Below, piece after piece: positions 7,523-15,417 of a stretch of 38,922 nt of DNA. Both the position numbers and the translations under genes were made by a program. Source of the stretch: JAKAXG01 sp035702985 (lineage in GTDB: Bacteria > Actinomycetota > Acidimicrobiia > Acidimicrobiales > Palsa-688); assembly GCA_035702985.1 (NCBI GenBank), contig DASSZD010000019.1, positions 1-38,922 on the forward strand, read 5' to 3'. A model generated the notes under the pieces. It had not been told where the DNA came from. It saw only the letters and a program-made list of their open reading frames with translations, and did no database searches. Position 1 is the first letter of the stretch; each line of letters begins with the position of its first letter.

Positions 7523-9235
7523 ATGGTGACCGTCGGTCACAAACAGGCCACCGCCGCCGGCGACGACGGGACGGGCGCCGACGGCTACAAGTGGGTGGCC
7601 CTGTTCAACGTCACCCTGGGCGTGCTCATGGCCACCATCGACTCGTCGATCATGCTCATCGCCATGCCGGACATCTTCCGGGGGATCAAGCTCAACCCGC
7701 TGGTGCCGGCCAACAGCTTCTACCTGCTGTGGATGATCCTCGGGTTCCTGATTGTCAGCAGCGTCCTGGTCGTCAGCCTGGGCCGGATGGGGGACATGTT
7801 CGGCCGGGTCCGGATGTACAACCTGGGCTTCCTGGTGTACACGGTCTCCTCCCTGCTGCTGACCATCGACTGGATGACCGGCCAGGCAGGAGCGCTCTGG
7901 CTCATCGTCATGCGCATCGTGCAGGGGATCGGGGCGGCGTTCATCATCGCCAACTCCGCCGCCATCCTCACCGACGCCTTCCCCACCAACCAGCGGGGCC
8001 TGGCCCTCGGGATCAACAATGTGGCCGGCATCAGCGGGTCGTTCATCGGGCTGGTCCTGGGCGGGGTCCTGGCGCCCATCAACTGGCGTCTGGTGTTCCT
8101 CATCTCGGTGCCCATCGGCGCCCTCGGCACCGCCTGGGCCTACCTCAAGCTCCGCGACACCGGCGTGCGGCGGCCGTCCGGCATCGACTGGTGGGGGAAC
8201 CTGACCTTCGCCGTCGGCCTGATCCTGGTCATGATCGGGATCACCTACGGGATCGAGCCGTACGGCCACCAGACGATGGGCTGGACCAGCCCCGCGGTCA
8301 TGGCCGAACTGGGCGCCGGGGTGGCCCTGCTGCTGCTGTTCGGGCTGATCGAGACCAGGGTGGAGAACCCCATGTTCCGGCTCCCCCTGTTCAAGATCAA
8401 GGCGTTCACGTTCGGGACCCTGTCCACGTTCCTGTCCGCCGTGGGCCGGGGCGGCCTGATGTTCATGCTGATCATCTGGCTGCAGGGCATCTGGCTCCCC
8501 GAGCACGGCTACAGCTTCAGCCAGACCCCCCTGTGGGCCGGCATCTACATGCTGCCGCTGACCGCCGGTTTCCTGGTCGCCGGCCCGGTGTCGGGCTACC
8601 TGTCCGACCGGTACGGGGCCCGCCCGTTCGCGACCGGTGGGATGCTGGCCGCCGCCCTCAGCTTCCTGCTCCTCGAACTGCTGCCCATCAACTTCCCCTA
8701 CACGCTGTTCGCCCTGCTGCTGCTGCTCAACGGGATGGGCATGGGGGCCTTCGCCTCTCCCAACCGGGCCGGGGTGATGAACAGCCTGCCCCCGACCGAC
8801 CGCGGCGCCGGGGGCGGCATGAACTCCACGTTCCAGAACTCGGCCCAGGTCCTGTCCATCGGGATCTTCTTCACGTTGATGATCCTGGGCCTGTCCAGCT
8901 CGCTGCCGGCCAGCCTGGAGCACGGGCTCACCGCCCACGGGGTGAGCGCCGCCACCGCCCACCAGGTGGCCCACCTGCCGCCGGTGTCGGTGCTGTTCGC
9001 CGCCTTCCTCGGCTACAACCCCATCCAGCAGCTGCTGCCGGCCCAGACCCTGCACTCGGTGTCGCAGGCCAACTACGCGGTGCTCACCGGCCGGTCGTTC
9101 TTCTCCGACCTGATCTCCCGGCCGTTCCAGTCGGGCCTGCACGAGGCGTTCCTGTTCGCCATCGCCGCCTGCCTGGTGGCGGCCGCTGCGTCGTGGTCGC
9201 GGGGGCGGCGGTACGTGGACGAGTCGGCCGGGTGA
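7523..9235 (+). CDS. MFS drug/proton antiporter, DHA2 (EmrB/QacA) family
   Basis: 570 aa with about 14 predicted transmembrane segments, typical of 14-TM DHA2 exporters in the cytoplasmic membrane. MFS motif A-like SLGRMGDMFGRVRMYNLG lies between TM2 and TM3, and the antiporter motif C-like region is GISGSFIGLVLGGVLAP. The start is the ATG with GGAGGA 7 nt upstream; two in-frame starts 15-24 nt further up lack this spacing. It is a close paralogue of the exporter at 21324-23123: the stretches around SSVLVVSLGR, GGLMFMLIIWLQGIWLP, LFAAFLGYNPIQQLL and TGRSFF are nearly identical. No local regulator accompanies this copy. Substrate unknown; toxic organic compounds or antibiotics are usual for the family. 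An inverted repeat follows the stop codon. Confidence 0.9.
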   Translation: MVTVGHKQATAAGDDGTGADGYKWVALFNVTLGVLMATIDSSIMLIAMPDIFRGIKLNPLVPANSFYLLWMILGFLIVSSVLVVSLGRMGDMFGRVRMYNLGFLVYTVSSLLLTIDWMTGQAGALWLIVMRIVQGIGAAFIIANSAAILTDAFPTNQRGLALGINNVAGISGSFIGLVLGGVLAPINWRLVFLISVPIGALGTAWAYLKLRDTGVRRPSGIDWWGNLTFAVGLILVMIGITYGIEPYGHQTMGWTSPAVMAELGAGVALLLLFGLIETRVENPMFRLPLFKIKAFTFGTLSTFLSAVGRGGLMFMLIIWLQGIWLPEHGYSFSQTPLWAGIYMLPLTAGFLVAGPVSGYLSDRYGARPFATGGMLAAALSFLLLELLPINFPYTLFALLLLLNGMGMGAFASPNRAGVMNSLPPTDRGAGGGMNSTFQNSAQVLSIGIFFTLMILGLSSSLPASLEHGLTAHGVSAATAHQVAHLPPVSVLFAAFLGYNPIQQLLPAQTLHSVSQANYAVLTGRSFFSDLISRPFQSGLHEAFLFAIAACLVAAAASWSRGRRYVDESAG

Positions 9236-9263
9236 CGGCCGCCGGCCGTCCCTCCGGCGGCCG
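9236..9263 (+). terminator. Hairpin terminator after the DHA2 exporter
   Basis: A perfect 10-bp inverted repeat (CGGCCGCCGG / CCGGCGGCCG) with an 8-nt loop begins 1 nt after the stop codon. It has no T tract, as is common for actinobacterial terminators. Confidence 0.55.
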
Positions 9264-9309
9264 GCGCCGGGTCGAGTCGCCGGGGGCCGGACTGGGTATG
9301 GAATAAGAC

Positions 9310-9564
9310 ATGGGAGAAGGGTTCCGGCCGGCCGACCACGCCATGGGCCTGGAGTTGCAACTGGAGGAGCTGCAGGAGCAGCGTCAGCGGGCCCGGGTGC
9401 AGGGTCGCTGGCAGGACGCCCGCCGCATGGAGCACGAGATCGAGCAGCTGCAGGCGGAGCTGGCGGCCACCGCCGAGCTGCTGGCCGTGCGCGGCCCCGA
9501 TCCCGACCCGGCGCCGCGCCTGCACCACGCCGACGAGCTGGACACCACCGGGCCGGCCGAGTAG
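9310..9564 (+). CDS. Small coiled-coil protein of unknown function
   Basis: 84 aa, hydrophilic, with strong GC3 bias supporting a real gene. Residues 14-50 form a predicted amphipathic coiled coil rich in Glu, Gln, Leu and Arg (LELQLEELQEQRQRAR, then MEHEIEQLQAELAATAELL); the tail is Pro/Asp-rich and probably disordered. No known family is recognised. There is no clear Shine-Dalgarno site. A GGGTAT box lies 10 nt before the ATG (9294-9299), resembling the sigma-B-type -10 elements elsewhere in the window, but without a matching GTTT. It ends 9 nt from the convergent stop of the SpoIIE phosphatase. Confidence 0.6.
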   Translation: MGEGFRPADHAMGLELQLEELQEQRQRARVQGRWQDARRMEHEIEQLQAELAATAELLAVRGPDPDPAPRLHHADELDTTGPAE

Positions 9565-9573
9565 CCGCCCGGG

Positions 9574-11274
9574 TCAGCGGCCGCCGACGCGGTCTGCGCC
9601 CGTGGCGTTGCTGAGGTCGGCCCTGGCGTCGCTGTGGTGGCCGTTGGAGCAGCCGCCCTGCCATCGCATGGCCAGCAGGGCGGTGTCGTCACCGGCGCCG
9701 CCGGGCAGGAGGGTGGCCACCAGCCGGTCCAGGATCTCCTCCACGCTCGCCCCGTCCCGCCACCGGATGGAGCGCAACCGCTCCAGGCCCACGTCGATGG
9801 CCTCCCCGCGCCGCTCGACCAGGCCGTCGGTGTAGGCCACCACCACCGCCCCGTCGGGCACGACGGTGGTCAGCGGCTCGGGCCGGGCCCGCTCCACCCC
9901 GATCGGGGCGGTGGGCGTGAGCGGCACGAACGAGGCGTGGGAATCGCTCAGCAGCAGCGGCGGCGGGTGGCCGGCGCTGGCGACCACCATCCGGCGGGAG
10001 TCCAGGTCGACGGTGCCGACCAGCACCGTGGCGAAGGTGTCGTCGTCGAGGTCCTCCAGGTGGCCCAGCCGCTCCAGCAGCGAAGCCGGGTCGGCTCCCT
10101 CGGCCAGGTAGGCCCGGCTGGCGAAGCGCAGGGAGGCCATGGTGGTGGCCGCCTTCAGCCCGTGACCGCACACGTCGCCGACCACGAAGGTGCAGCGCCG
10201 GGGGCCGTTCTGGATGACGTCGTACCAGTCGCCGCCCACGTCGAGACCTTCGGTCCCGGCGATGTAGCGGGCTCCCACCTCGAGCCCGTCGAAGCGGGGC
10301 AGGTCCGGGAGAAGCGCCTGCTGGAAATCCGAGGCGATGGACCGCTGCTCGAGGTACAGCCGCTCGTTCTCCCGGGCCAGTTCCTCGGCCTGCGTCCGGC
10401 GGCGGCTGACGTACTCGGCCACCATCATCGACCCCACAGCGAACACCAGGCCGGCGCCCAGCACGATCCACGGCAGGGCCGCCGACAGGGCCCCGGCCAG
10501 GTTGGTGGTCGGGGTGCCGACCACGGTGATCGAGGTGTCCCCGAACGGGACGGTGGCGAGGGACCGCACCCCCCTGATGGGGGTCGGCACCGAAGATTCG
10601 ATCAGCTGGGACGGCGCCGCCGACCGGCCCAGGTACAGGGCGAAGTTGAGATCGCTGAACGCCGAGGTGCGCGGCACGTCGAGGTGGTGACCGGCGGGTA
10701 CGACGGTCTCGGCGTAGACGACCAGGTCCTGGTCCCCCGGGGGGTACTCGGCGAAGCCGATGCGCTGGGCCGGCCCGTCGGCCAGCAAGCCGGCCACGCT
10801 GAGCTGCGGTGACGGCGCGATCGACGTCAGGAAAGAGTCCGCCCGCCCGTCGCCGGCCAGGGCCGGCCGGGCGCCGACCAGGGCCTCCATGGACACGGCG
10901 GTGCCGCTCCGCCGCCACAGCGAGACCGACGCGAAGCCGGCGCGGCCCACGTGGGGGGTCATGAACTGCTTGAAGGCGGCGGTGGAGCCGGTGGCCCGGG
11001 CCACCTGCAGGCCGTCGACCATCTCGGTCTGGCTGGTCGGCAGCGCGGCGGCCAGGGCGGTGGCCGCCTGGCGTACCTGCAGGTTGACCAGGCGCTGGTC
11101 GCTGCCCCGGTTGACCACCTGGGCGATGAGGGCCAGCACCAGGGTGCCGGTGAGGATTATCAGGCCGACGACCAGGGTGGAGGGGCGGAGGGCCCCCCGT
11201 ATCCTCCGGGTCCCGGTAACGGTCCCGTCCCCTACGGGCGGCTCAGCCGCCGCCGGGCCAGTCATCGGGTGCAT
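9574..11274 (-). CDS. Membrane-bound PP2C/SpoIIE-type serine phosphatase
   Basis: 566 aa. TM1 (about residues 33-55) and TM2 (about 267-288) flank an extracytoplasmic sensor region of about 210 residues of no recognised family. A short coiled coil (about 293-312) leads into the SpoIIE/PP2C domain (about 325-545) with metal-binding motifs GGDWYD, GDVCGHG, DDDTFATVLVG and VVAYTDGLVE. Such enzymes (RsbU/RsbP type) dephosphorylate STAS anti-anti-sigma factors, freeing them to bind an RsbW-like kinase and release a sigma factor. Two STAS proteins and an RsbW-like kinase are encoded 10-28 kb downstream. The start is weakly defined: ATG at 11274 or the ATG three codons later, neither with a strong ribosome-binding site. 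Confidence 0.88.
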   Translation of the reverse strand: MHPMTGPAAAEPPVGDGTVTGTRRIRGALRPSTLVVGLIILTGTLVLALIAQVVNRGSDQRLVNLQVRQAATALAAALPTSQTEMVDGLQVARATGSTAAFKQFMTPHVGRAGFASVSLWRRSGTAVSMEALVGARPALAGDGRADSFLTSIAPSPQLSVAGLLADGPAQRIGFAEYPPGDQDLVVYAETVVPAGHHLDVPRTSAFSDLNFALYLGRSAAPSQLIESSVPTPIRGVRSLATVPFGDTSITVVGTPTTNLAGALSAALPWIVLGAGLVFAVGSMMVAEYVSRRRTQAEELARENERLYLEQRSIASDFQQALLPDLPRFDGLEVGARYIAGTEGLDVGGDWYDVIQNGPRRCTFVVGDVCGHGLKAATTMASLRFASRAYLAEGADPASLLERLGHLEDLDDDTFATVLVGTVDLDSRRMVVASAGHPPPLLLSDSHASFVPLTPTAPIGVERARPEPLTTVVPDGAVVVAYTDGLVERRGEAIDVGLERLRSIRWRDGASVEEILDRLVATLLPGGAGDDTALLAMRWQGGCSNGHHSDARADLSNATGADRVGGR

Positions 11275-11324
11275 TTTCTAGCGCAACCGGTCCCGGCCCC
11301 GCCGCTCAGGGGACGCCGGTGGGC

Positions 11325-11360
11325 GGGAGGGCCGGCCGCCGTGGGCGGCCCGGCCCTCCC
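11325..11360 (-). terminator. Strong hairpin after the MFS gene
   Basis: A 16/17-nt near-perfect inverted repeat with one bulge and a 3-nt loop, 20 nt past the stop of the minus-strand MFS gene and upstream of the SpoIIE phosphatase start. GC-rich with no T tract. It probably separates the two minus-strand genes. Confidence 0.6.
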
Positions 11361-11379
11361 GGTGATCCGGGGTGATGGA

Positions 11380-13110
11380 TCAGGCGCCGGCCAGCTTGGC
11401 CATCTCGGCCTGGACCATGGCCTCGTGGGCCTCCTCGTCGGCCCGGGCCGCCTTGGGGGACCAGCGGCCCCGCATCAGCGGCACGGTGGCCAGGAAGAAG
11501 ATCATCCCGCCGAAGCAGATCCAGTACCAGTCCTGCCACTGGCCCGGTCCCTCCTTGGCGGCCTGCTCGACGGCCGGGGCGTGGCCCAGGGTGGCCACCG
11601 CGCTGGCCGGCAGCTTGCTGGCGGCGATGAGGTTCTGCAGGGCCTGGCTGGAGCTCACGTGCAGGCCGGCGGAGATCTGGCCCACGGCCTGGCCGATGGC
11701 GGCGGTGTTGCCCGGGTTGGCCTTGAGGGCGGCCAGGGTGTCGGGGTGGACGGCCGACAGGGTGGCGACCTGGGTCGGGTACTTGGCGACCACCGCCTGC
11801 ACCTGGCTGCCGTAGTTGACCAGCGGGGTCACCGCGTGGACCACGACCGGCAGGACCAGGTAGGCCACGAACACCACCACCCGCAGGATCCAGCCCCAGA
11901 TGGCCAGTCCGGTGGCGGTGAGGGCCGGGTTGTGGTCCTCCACCGTCTCGGTGAAGCTGGCCATCCACGGCACGTAGGCGATGCCCAGGCAGAACGCCAG
12001 GGCGGCGGTGATGATGGCCAGGCTGTAGTAGCCGGTGTGGTGGCCGGCCTGGGCCAGGTAGACGACCATCATCACGGCGGAGGCGACGGCGCCGAAGGCC
12101 ATGAACGGCTTGCGCACCCGGAGCTTGTCGGAGACCACGCCGAAGACCACCAGGGCGATCAGGTTGAAGCCCCAGTTCCAGTTGCCGATGCCGTTGGCGT
12201 CCTTGACCGAGAAACCGAACACCGTGCTCAGGTAGATGAGCCCGAAGCCGACGGCGGTGTAGTAGATGAGCAGGAAGATCGAGATCCCGAGCGCCGAGAT
12301 CACCACGTCGGGCTTGATCAGCTGGCGGAACGGCGAACGGATGGCCGCCTCCAGGTCCGCCTCGGTCAGACCCTTGGCCTTGGCCTCGATCAGGGCCCGG
12401 TCCTGCAGGGACACCATCAGCTGGTCCCGCAGCCGCGGTGACAGCTCCCGCAGGCCGACCAGGGCCACGACGAAGACCACCAGGCCGACCACCCCGCAGA
12501 TGCGGTACTCGTGGGTCCAGAAGCTCGGGCTGGGATTGGTGGGGACGGTGTTGCTGCCCACCACCGCCACGATCAGGCTGCCGAGCACCGGCCCGCTGGT
12601 CCAGAAGCCCATGGCGGTGGCCCGCCCGGTCTGGGGGGAGAAGTCCCGGATGAGCGCCGGTGTGGCCACCAGGCAGATGCCCTCCACCAGGCCCACCGCG
12701 AACGAGGCGGCGGTGAAGCCCCACTTGCCGGTCTGGGCCGGGATGACCCACACCACCAGGATCCCGGTGAGCAGGAGGCCGGCCACCACCAGGTTGGTGC
12801 GCCCCAGCCGGTCGGTGAGCCCGGCGAACAGCGACCCGAAGGCGCCGATCAGGTTGCCGATGGCCAGCGTCGTCACGAAGAACGAGAACGACATGTGCAG
12901 GTCCTGGAGGATCAGGGTGGATACCGACCCCGCCACGTAGAGCTCGTAGTACAAGGTCACGGTGGCCAGCACCGTGATGGCCAGGAATAGCACCCTGGGC
13001 CCGGTTTCCGGATACGCCTCGAGCTGGCGGTTCCACAGCCGGGACATGCCCGCCGCCGGTGCGTGGTTTGCTGCTTCAGTAGTAACTGCCACGAACTGCC
13101 GATCCCCCAT
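11380..13110 (-). CDS. MFS transporter with a large extracytoplasmic loop
   Basis: 576 aa, about 12 transmembrane helices. The N-terminal half carries the MFS signature FAGLTDRLGRTNLVVAG and a TM5-like GFWTSGPVLGSLIV. It differs from the two DHA2 exporters in the window. A hydrophilic, Ala-rich stretch of about 110-120 residues lies before the final helix (WYWICFGGMIFFLATVPL); this position predicts it to be extracytoplasmic. The ATG at 13110 abuts a 20-bp palindrome; an alternative ATG at codon 22 (MSRLWNRQ, 13047) lacks a clear ribosome-binding site too. A sigma-70-like promoter lies about 50 nt upstream. Substrate unknown. Confidence 0.85.
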   Translation of the reverse strand: MGDRQFVAVTTEAANHAPAAGMSRLWNRQLEAYPETGPRVLFLAITVLATVTLYYELYVAGSVSTLILQDLHMSFSFFVTTLAIGNLIGAFGSLFAGLTDRLGRTNLVVAGLLLTGILVVWVIPAQTGKWGFTAASFAVGLVEGICLVATPALIRDFSPQTGRATAMGFWTSGPVLGSLIVAVVGSNTVPTNPSPSFWTHEYRICGVVGLVVFVVALVGLRELSPRLRDQLMVSLQDRALIEAKAKGLTEADLEAAIRSPFRQLIKPDVVISALGISIFLLIYYTAVGFGLIYLSTVFGFSVKDANGIGNWNWGFNLIALVVFGVVSDKLRVRKPFMAFGAVASAVMMVVYLAQAGHHTGYYSLAIITAALAFCLGIAYVPWMASFTETVEDHNPALTATGLAIWGWILRVVVFVAYLVLPVVVHAVTPLVNYGSQVQAVVAKYPTQVATLSAVHPDTLAALKANPGNTAAIGQAVGQISAGLHVSSSQALQNLIAASKLPASAVATLGHAPAVEQAAKEGPGQWQDWYWICFGGMIFFLATVPLMRGRWSPKAARADEEAHEAMVQAEMAKLAGA

Positions 13111-13130
13111 GGAGACTCGATCGGGTCTCC
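13111..13130. promoter_or_regulatory. Near-perfect 20-bp palindrome at the MFS start
   Basis: GGAGAC-TCGATCGG-GTCTCC: 18 of 20 positions are symmetric. It sits between the predicted promoter and the start codon and touches the ATG. It could be an operator for a dimeric repressor or an mRNA hairpin that hides the start. No regulator gene is adjacent. Confidence 0.5.
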
Positions 13131-13157
13131 GGCCCCTGCCGGCGATCGAGGTTATCG

Positions 13158-13186
13158 ACGATAAGGCAGTTTGTGGCGCTTGTCAT
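13158..13186 (-). promoter_or_regulatory. Sigma-70-like promoter for the MFS gene
   Basis: On the minus strand: ATGACA (5/6 to TTGACA), a 17-nt spacer, then TATCGT (4/6 to TATAAT). The predicted transcript would begin near 13150 and include the palindrome at 13111-13130. Confidence 0.45.
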
Positions 13187-13259
13187 ATCCGGCATTCCCG
13201 GATGAAGCACGCTATCCGGCCGATTCCGGCTGGAGACCCCGGGTGGCCGGGTCGGCCCG

Positions 13260-13631
13260 CTACCCGGCTGTGCTGCTGGAGGTCATGGCCTTCTTGGCGG
13301 CGGCCGCCTTCTTCGCCGCCGGGGCCTTTTCGGCGGCCGGGGCCTTCTTCGCCGCCGGGACCTTCTTGGCCGCCTTCCGGGCCGCGCCGGAAGTGGCCGG
13401 GGCGTCGTGGTCGTGCACGTGGGCCTCCCCGGCGTGCTCGTGCTCGAAGTTCTGGTGGGGGTGGTGGGAGTGCCGCAGCGCGGCGTGGTTGTGCTCGTGC
13501 TCGTGGCTGGAGCTGAGATGGTCGAACCCGCCGCCCCCGTTGTGGTTGTGGGTCACGTGGAAGTGCGGGTGCGTGTGCGTCAGCGCCTCGTGGCTGTGGT
13601 CCTCCCAGCCGCCGGTCCCGTTGTCAGCCAC
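13260..13631 (-). CDS. Histidine-rich protein with Lys/Ala histone-H1-like tail
   Basis: 123 aa from a GTG with AGGAGG 5 nt upstream. Residues 12-77 contain about 22 histidines, mostly in alternating HxH runs (THTHPHFHVTHNHN, SSSHEHEHNHAALRHSH, HEHAGEAHVHDHD), which suggests multivalent metal (Zn, Ni, Cu) binding. From about residue 83 the protein becomes a repetitive Ala/Lys/Pro tail (AARKAAKKVPAAKKAP and variants) resembling the C-terminal tails of histone H1-like and mycobacterial HupB-type nucleoid proteins. No membrane segment or signal peptide. It stands alone downstream of a sigma-B-like promoter variant. A role as a stress-induced, metal-responsive DNA- or RNA-binding protein is inference only. 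Confidence 0.8.
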   Translation of the reverse strand: MADNGTGGWEDHSHEALTHTHPHFHVTHNHNGGGGFDHLSSSHEHEHNHAALRHSHHPHQNFEHEHAGEAHVHDHDAPATSGAARKAAKKVPAAKKAPAAEKAPAAKKAAAAKKAMTSSSTAG

Positions 13632-13676
13632 CTGTTCCTCCTGTGGGATGTGTTCGGTGCCGTTACTGCGATTTCG

Positions 13677-13701
13677 ATACCCGCTCGCACCTGACCGGAA
13701 C
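13677..13701 (-). promoter_or_regulatory. Sigma-B/SigF-like promoter for the His-rich protein
   Basis: Minus-strand GTTC, 15-nt spacer, GGGTAT. The -35 has one mismatch to GTTT; the -10 is perfect. Predicted leader of about 38 nt before the GTG. It overlaps the small gap after the enolase-superfamily gene. Confidence 0.55.
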
Positions 13702-13709
13702 CGCGCCGG

Positions 13710-14828
13710 CTACCTGACCCGGTACCGCTCGGCGTCGGCCTGGCGGAGGGTCATGCCGTGGCCGGCCACCGTCTCGTCCATGACCATGGCCCCCTTCTCC
13801 ACCGCCGGCAGGCCGTCGAAGAGCATGGGGTCGAGCCGGGCGTGGTCGTGGAAGTACTCGACGTGGCGCAGGTTGGGGACGGCGGCCGCCACCGGGGCGT
13901 GGATGTTGGGCCCGCAGTGGGCCGACACCTGCAGGCTGTGCCCGAAGGCCAGGGCGGCGGCCTGCAGCCAGCCGGTGTAGCCGCCGCAGCGGGTGGCGTC
14001 CACCTGCAGGCAGTCGACGGCGCCGGCGTCGACCATGTGGGAGAAGTACGGGAGGTGGTACCCGTACTCGCCGGCGGTGACGTCGCTGGCCACCTGGTCG
14101 CGGACCTCGCGCAGCCCGTCCAGATCGTCGGAGGAGACCGGCTCCTCGAACCACACCACGCCGGCGTCGTCATACATGCTCCGGCCGGCCCGCACCGCCT
14201 GCTTGCGGGAGTAGCCGCCGTTGGCGTCGACCATCACCTCCACTTCGTCGCCGACCAGGTCGCGGACCAGGCGGACCCGGGCCAGGTCCCGCTCCGCCCG
14301 CCGGCCCCACGACTCGCCGATCTTGATCTTCACCGCGTCGGCACCCAGGTCCCCGATCCAGTGCGCCACCTGCTCCTCGGTCCGGGCGTCGTCATAGGTG
14401 GTGAACCCGCCGCTGCCATATATCCGGACCCGGTCGCGGTGGCGGCCCAGCAGCCGGGTGAGCGACGTATCGAGCAGGCGGGCCTTGAGGTCCCAGAGAG
14501 CCACGTCGAGGACCGAGATGGCGTCGGCGCCCACCCCGGGACGGCCCAGGTTGCGGCACTGTTCCACCATGGCCTCGTTGGTGGCGCCCACCGCCATGGG
14601 GTCGGAACCGGTCACCACGTCTGCCAGGGTCTCCTCGATGACGGTCTGGCACGCCCCCGACCCGTAGGTCCAGCCGGTCCCGGTCCGGCCGCCCGCGCTG
14701 ACCCGGGTCACCACCACGGTGGTCTTCGACCAGGTCAGCGTGCCGTCGGCCTCCTTCTGGTCGGTGGGCACAGAATAGGTGCGGGTGTCCACCGACTCGA
14801 CCCTGATGTCAACCTGGCGTCCGCTCAT
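13710..14828 (-). CDS. Mandelate racemase/enolase-superfamily protein, probable sugar-acid dehydratase
   Basis: 372 aa, typical of the superfamily. The (beta/alpha)7-beta barrel shows the MR-subgroup residues: KxK at 167-169 (AVKIKIG), metal ligands Asp201 (MVDANGG), Glu228 or 229 (WFEEPV) and Glu254 (TAGEYG), and the His-Asp dyad Asp277 (QVDATRCGG) and His304 (SAHCGPNIH). This supports abstraction of a proton alpha to a carboxylate, usually dehydration of an aldonate or aldarate. The ATG of MSGRQVDIR is chosen; an 84-residue upstream extension runs through the promoter and lacks coding character. It is divergent from the membrane protein/subunit 3/GMC operon, with back-to-back sigma-B-like promoters, so the genes probably serve one pathway. 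Exact substrate unknown. Confidence 0.85.
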   Translation of the reverse strand: MSGRQVDIRVESVDTRTYSVPTDQKEADGTLTWSKTTVVVTRVSAGGRTGTGWTYGSGACQTVIEETLADVVTGSDPMAVGATNEAMVEQCRNLGRPGVGADAISVLDVALWDLKARLLDTSLTRLLGRHRDRVRIYGSGGFTTYDDARTEEQVAHWIGDLGADAVKIKIGESWGRRAERDLARVRLVRDLVGDEVEVMVDANGGYSRKQAVRAGRSMYDDAGVVWFEEPVSSDDLDGLREVRDQVASDVTAGEYGYHLPYFSHMVDAGAVDCLQVDATRCGGYTGWLQAAALAFGHSLQVSAHCGPNIHAPVAAAVPNLRHVEYFHDHARLDPMLFDGLPAVEKGAMVMDETVAGHGMTLRQADAERYRVR

Positions 14829-14837
14829 GCCCGCCGC

Positions 14838-14862
14838 ATACCCGGCGCCCGGTCGGCCAAAC
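14838..14862 (-). promoter_or_regulatory. Sigma-B/SigF-type promoter for the enolase-superfamily gene
   Basis: Minus-strand GTTT, 15-nt spacer, GGGTAT, a full match to the family consensus. Only 9 nt separate the -10 box from the ATG, so the mRNA would be leaderless or nearly so, fitting the lack of a ribosome-binding site. Confidence 0.72.
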
Positions 14863-14868
14863 GAGGAG

Positions 14869-14893
14869 GTTTGACCGCCGCCGGTTCGGGTAG
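14869..14893 (+). promoter_or_regulatory. Sigma-B/SigF-type promoter for the GMC dehydrogenase operon
   Basis: Plus-strand GTTT, 15-nt spacer, GGGTAG (one mismatch at the last base). Its -35 box faces that of the minus-strand promoter with only 6 bp between them, making a near-palindromic AAAC-N6-GTTT centre. A leader of about 40 nt contains the GGAGG ribosome-binding site. Confidence 0.68.
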
Positions 14894-14940
14894 ACACGGC
14901 CCCGCCCGGGGCCCTCCCCGGATCAACCAAGGAGGGGTTG

Positions 14941-15417
14941 TTGACCGAACACAGCGAGGCGGTATCCCCGGCCGGATCCGACGCCACCCTGCACCTCATC
15001 GACCGGCTGCTCTCCGACGTCAGGCACGGCCGCTTCGAGCGGTCCATGTCGGCGCTCACCGGCGTGGGGGCCCTGGTCACCGGGCTCGAGATCTACCTCG
15101 AGCACGACCGGGCCAGCTTCGGCAATTCCATGATGTGGATCCCGGTCGGGCTGACCCCGGCGCTGTCGGCCGCGGGTGTGGCCGGGGTGTTCTCGAAGAG
15201 GCTGGCCAAGACCGTCCTGCCCGCCGTGTCGGCGGCGGTGGTCATCAACAGCTTCCAGGGCCAGTTCCTGCACCTGCGGGGCATATCGCAGCGTCCGGGG
15301 GGCTGGAAGATGGCCCGGTACAACGCCGAGATGGGGCCGCCCATGTTCGCCCCGCTGCTGTTCGGTCTGGTGGGGGGCATGGGCCTGCTGGCCGCCATCC
15401 TCCGCCGGGAGGACTGA
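14941..15417 (+). CDS. Small membrane protein of a GMC dehydrogenase operon
   Basis: 158 aa from the second of two adjacent TTG codons, 5 nt after GGAGG; the first TTG is only 2 nt away. Three to four hydrophobic segments are visible (SALTGVGALVTGLEIYL, WIPVGLTPALSAAGVAGVF, TVLPAVSAAVVINSF, MFAPLLFGLVGGMGLLAAIL). No family is recognised. It is first in a three-gene operon with TGATG overlaps into subunit 3 and then the GMC flavoprotein. By analogy with gluconate 2-dehydrogenase complexes, it might anchor the soluble subunits to the membrane or pass electrons to quinone, but no heme ligand motif such as CxxCH is present. Confidence 0.78.
   Translation: MTEHSEAVSPAGSDATLHLIDRLLSDVRHGRFERSMSALTGVGALVTGLEIYLEHDRASFGNSMMWIPVGLTPALSAAGVAGVFSKRLAKTVLPAVSAAVVINSFQGQFLHLRGISQRPGGWKMARYNAEMGPPMFAPLLFGLVGGMGLLAAILRRED

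Noticed and set aside
9294..9299. Sigma-B-like promoter for the small coiled-coil gene
   Set aside because: GGGTAT is present 10 nt before the ATG but the -35 region (GAGT/AGTC) does not match.
7312..9306. A 664-codon frame on the same strand as the first DHA2 exporter
   Set aside because: It is a shifted frame of a membrane protein gene; the translation is Arg/Pro/His rich without any transmembrane pattern.
14829..15080. An 84-residue N-terminal extension of the enolase-superfamily protein
   Set aside because: It would read through two promoter elements and into the divergent operon; the family fold begins right after the chosen ATG.
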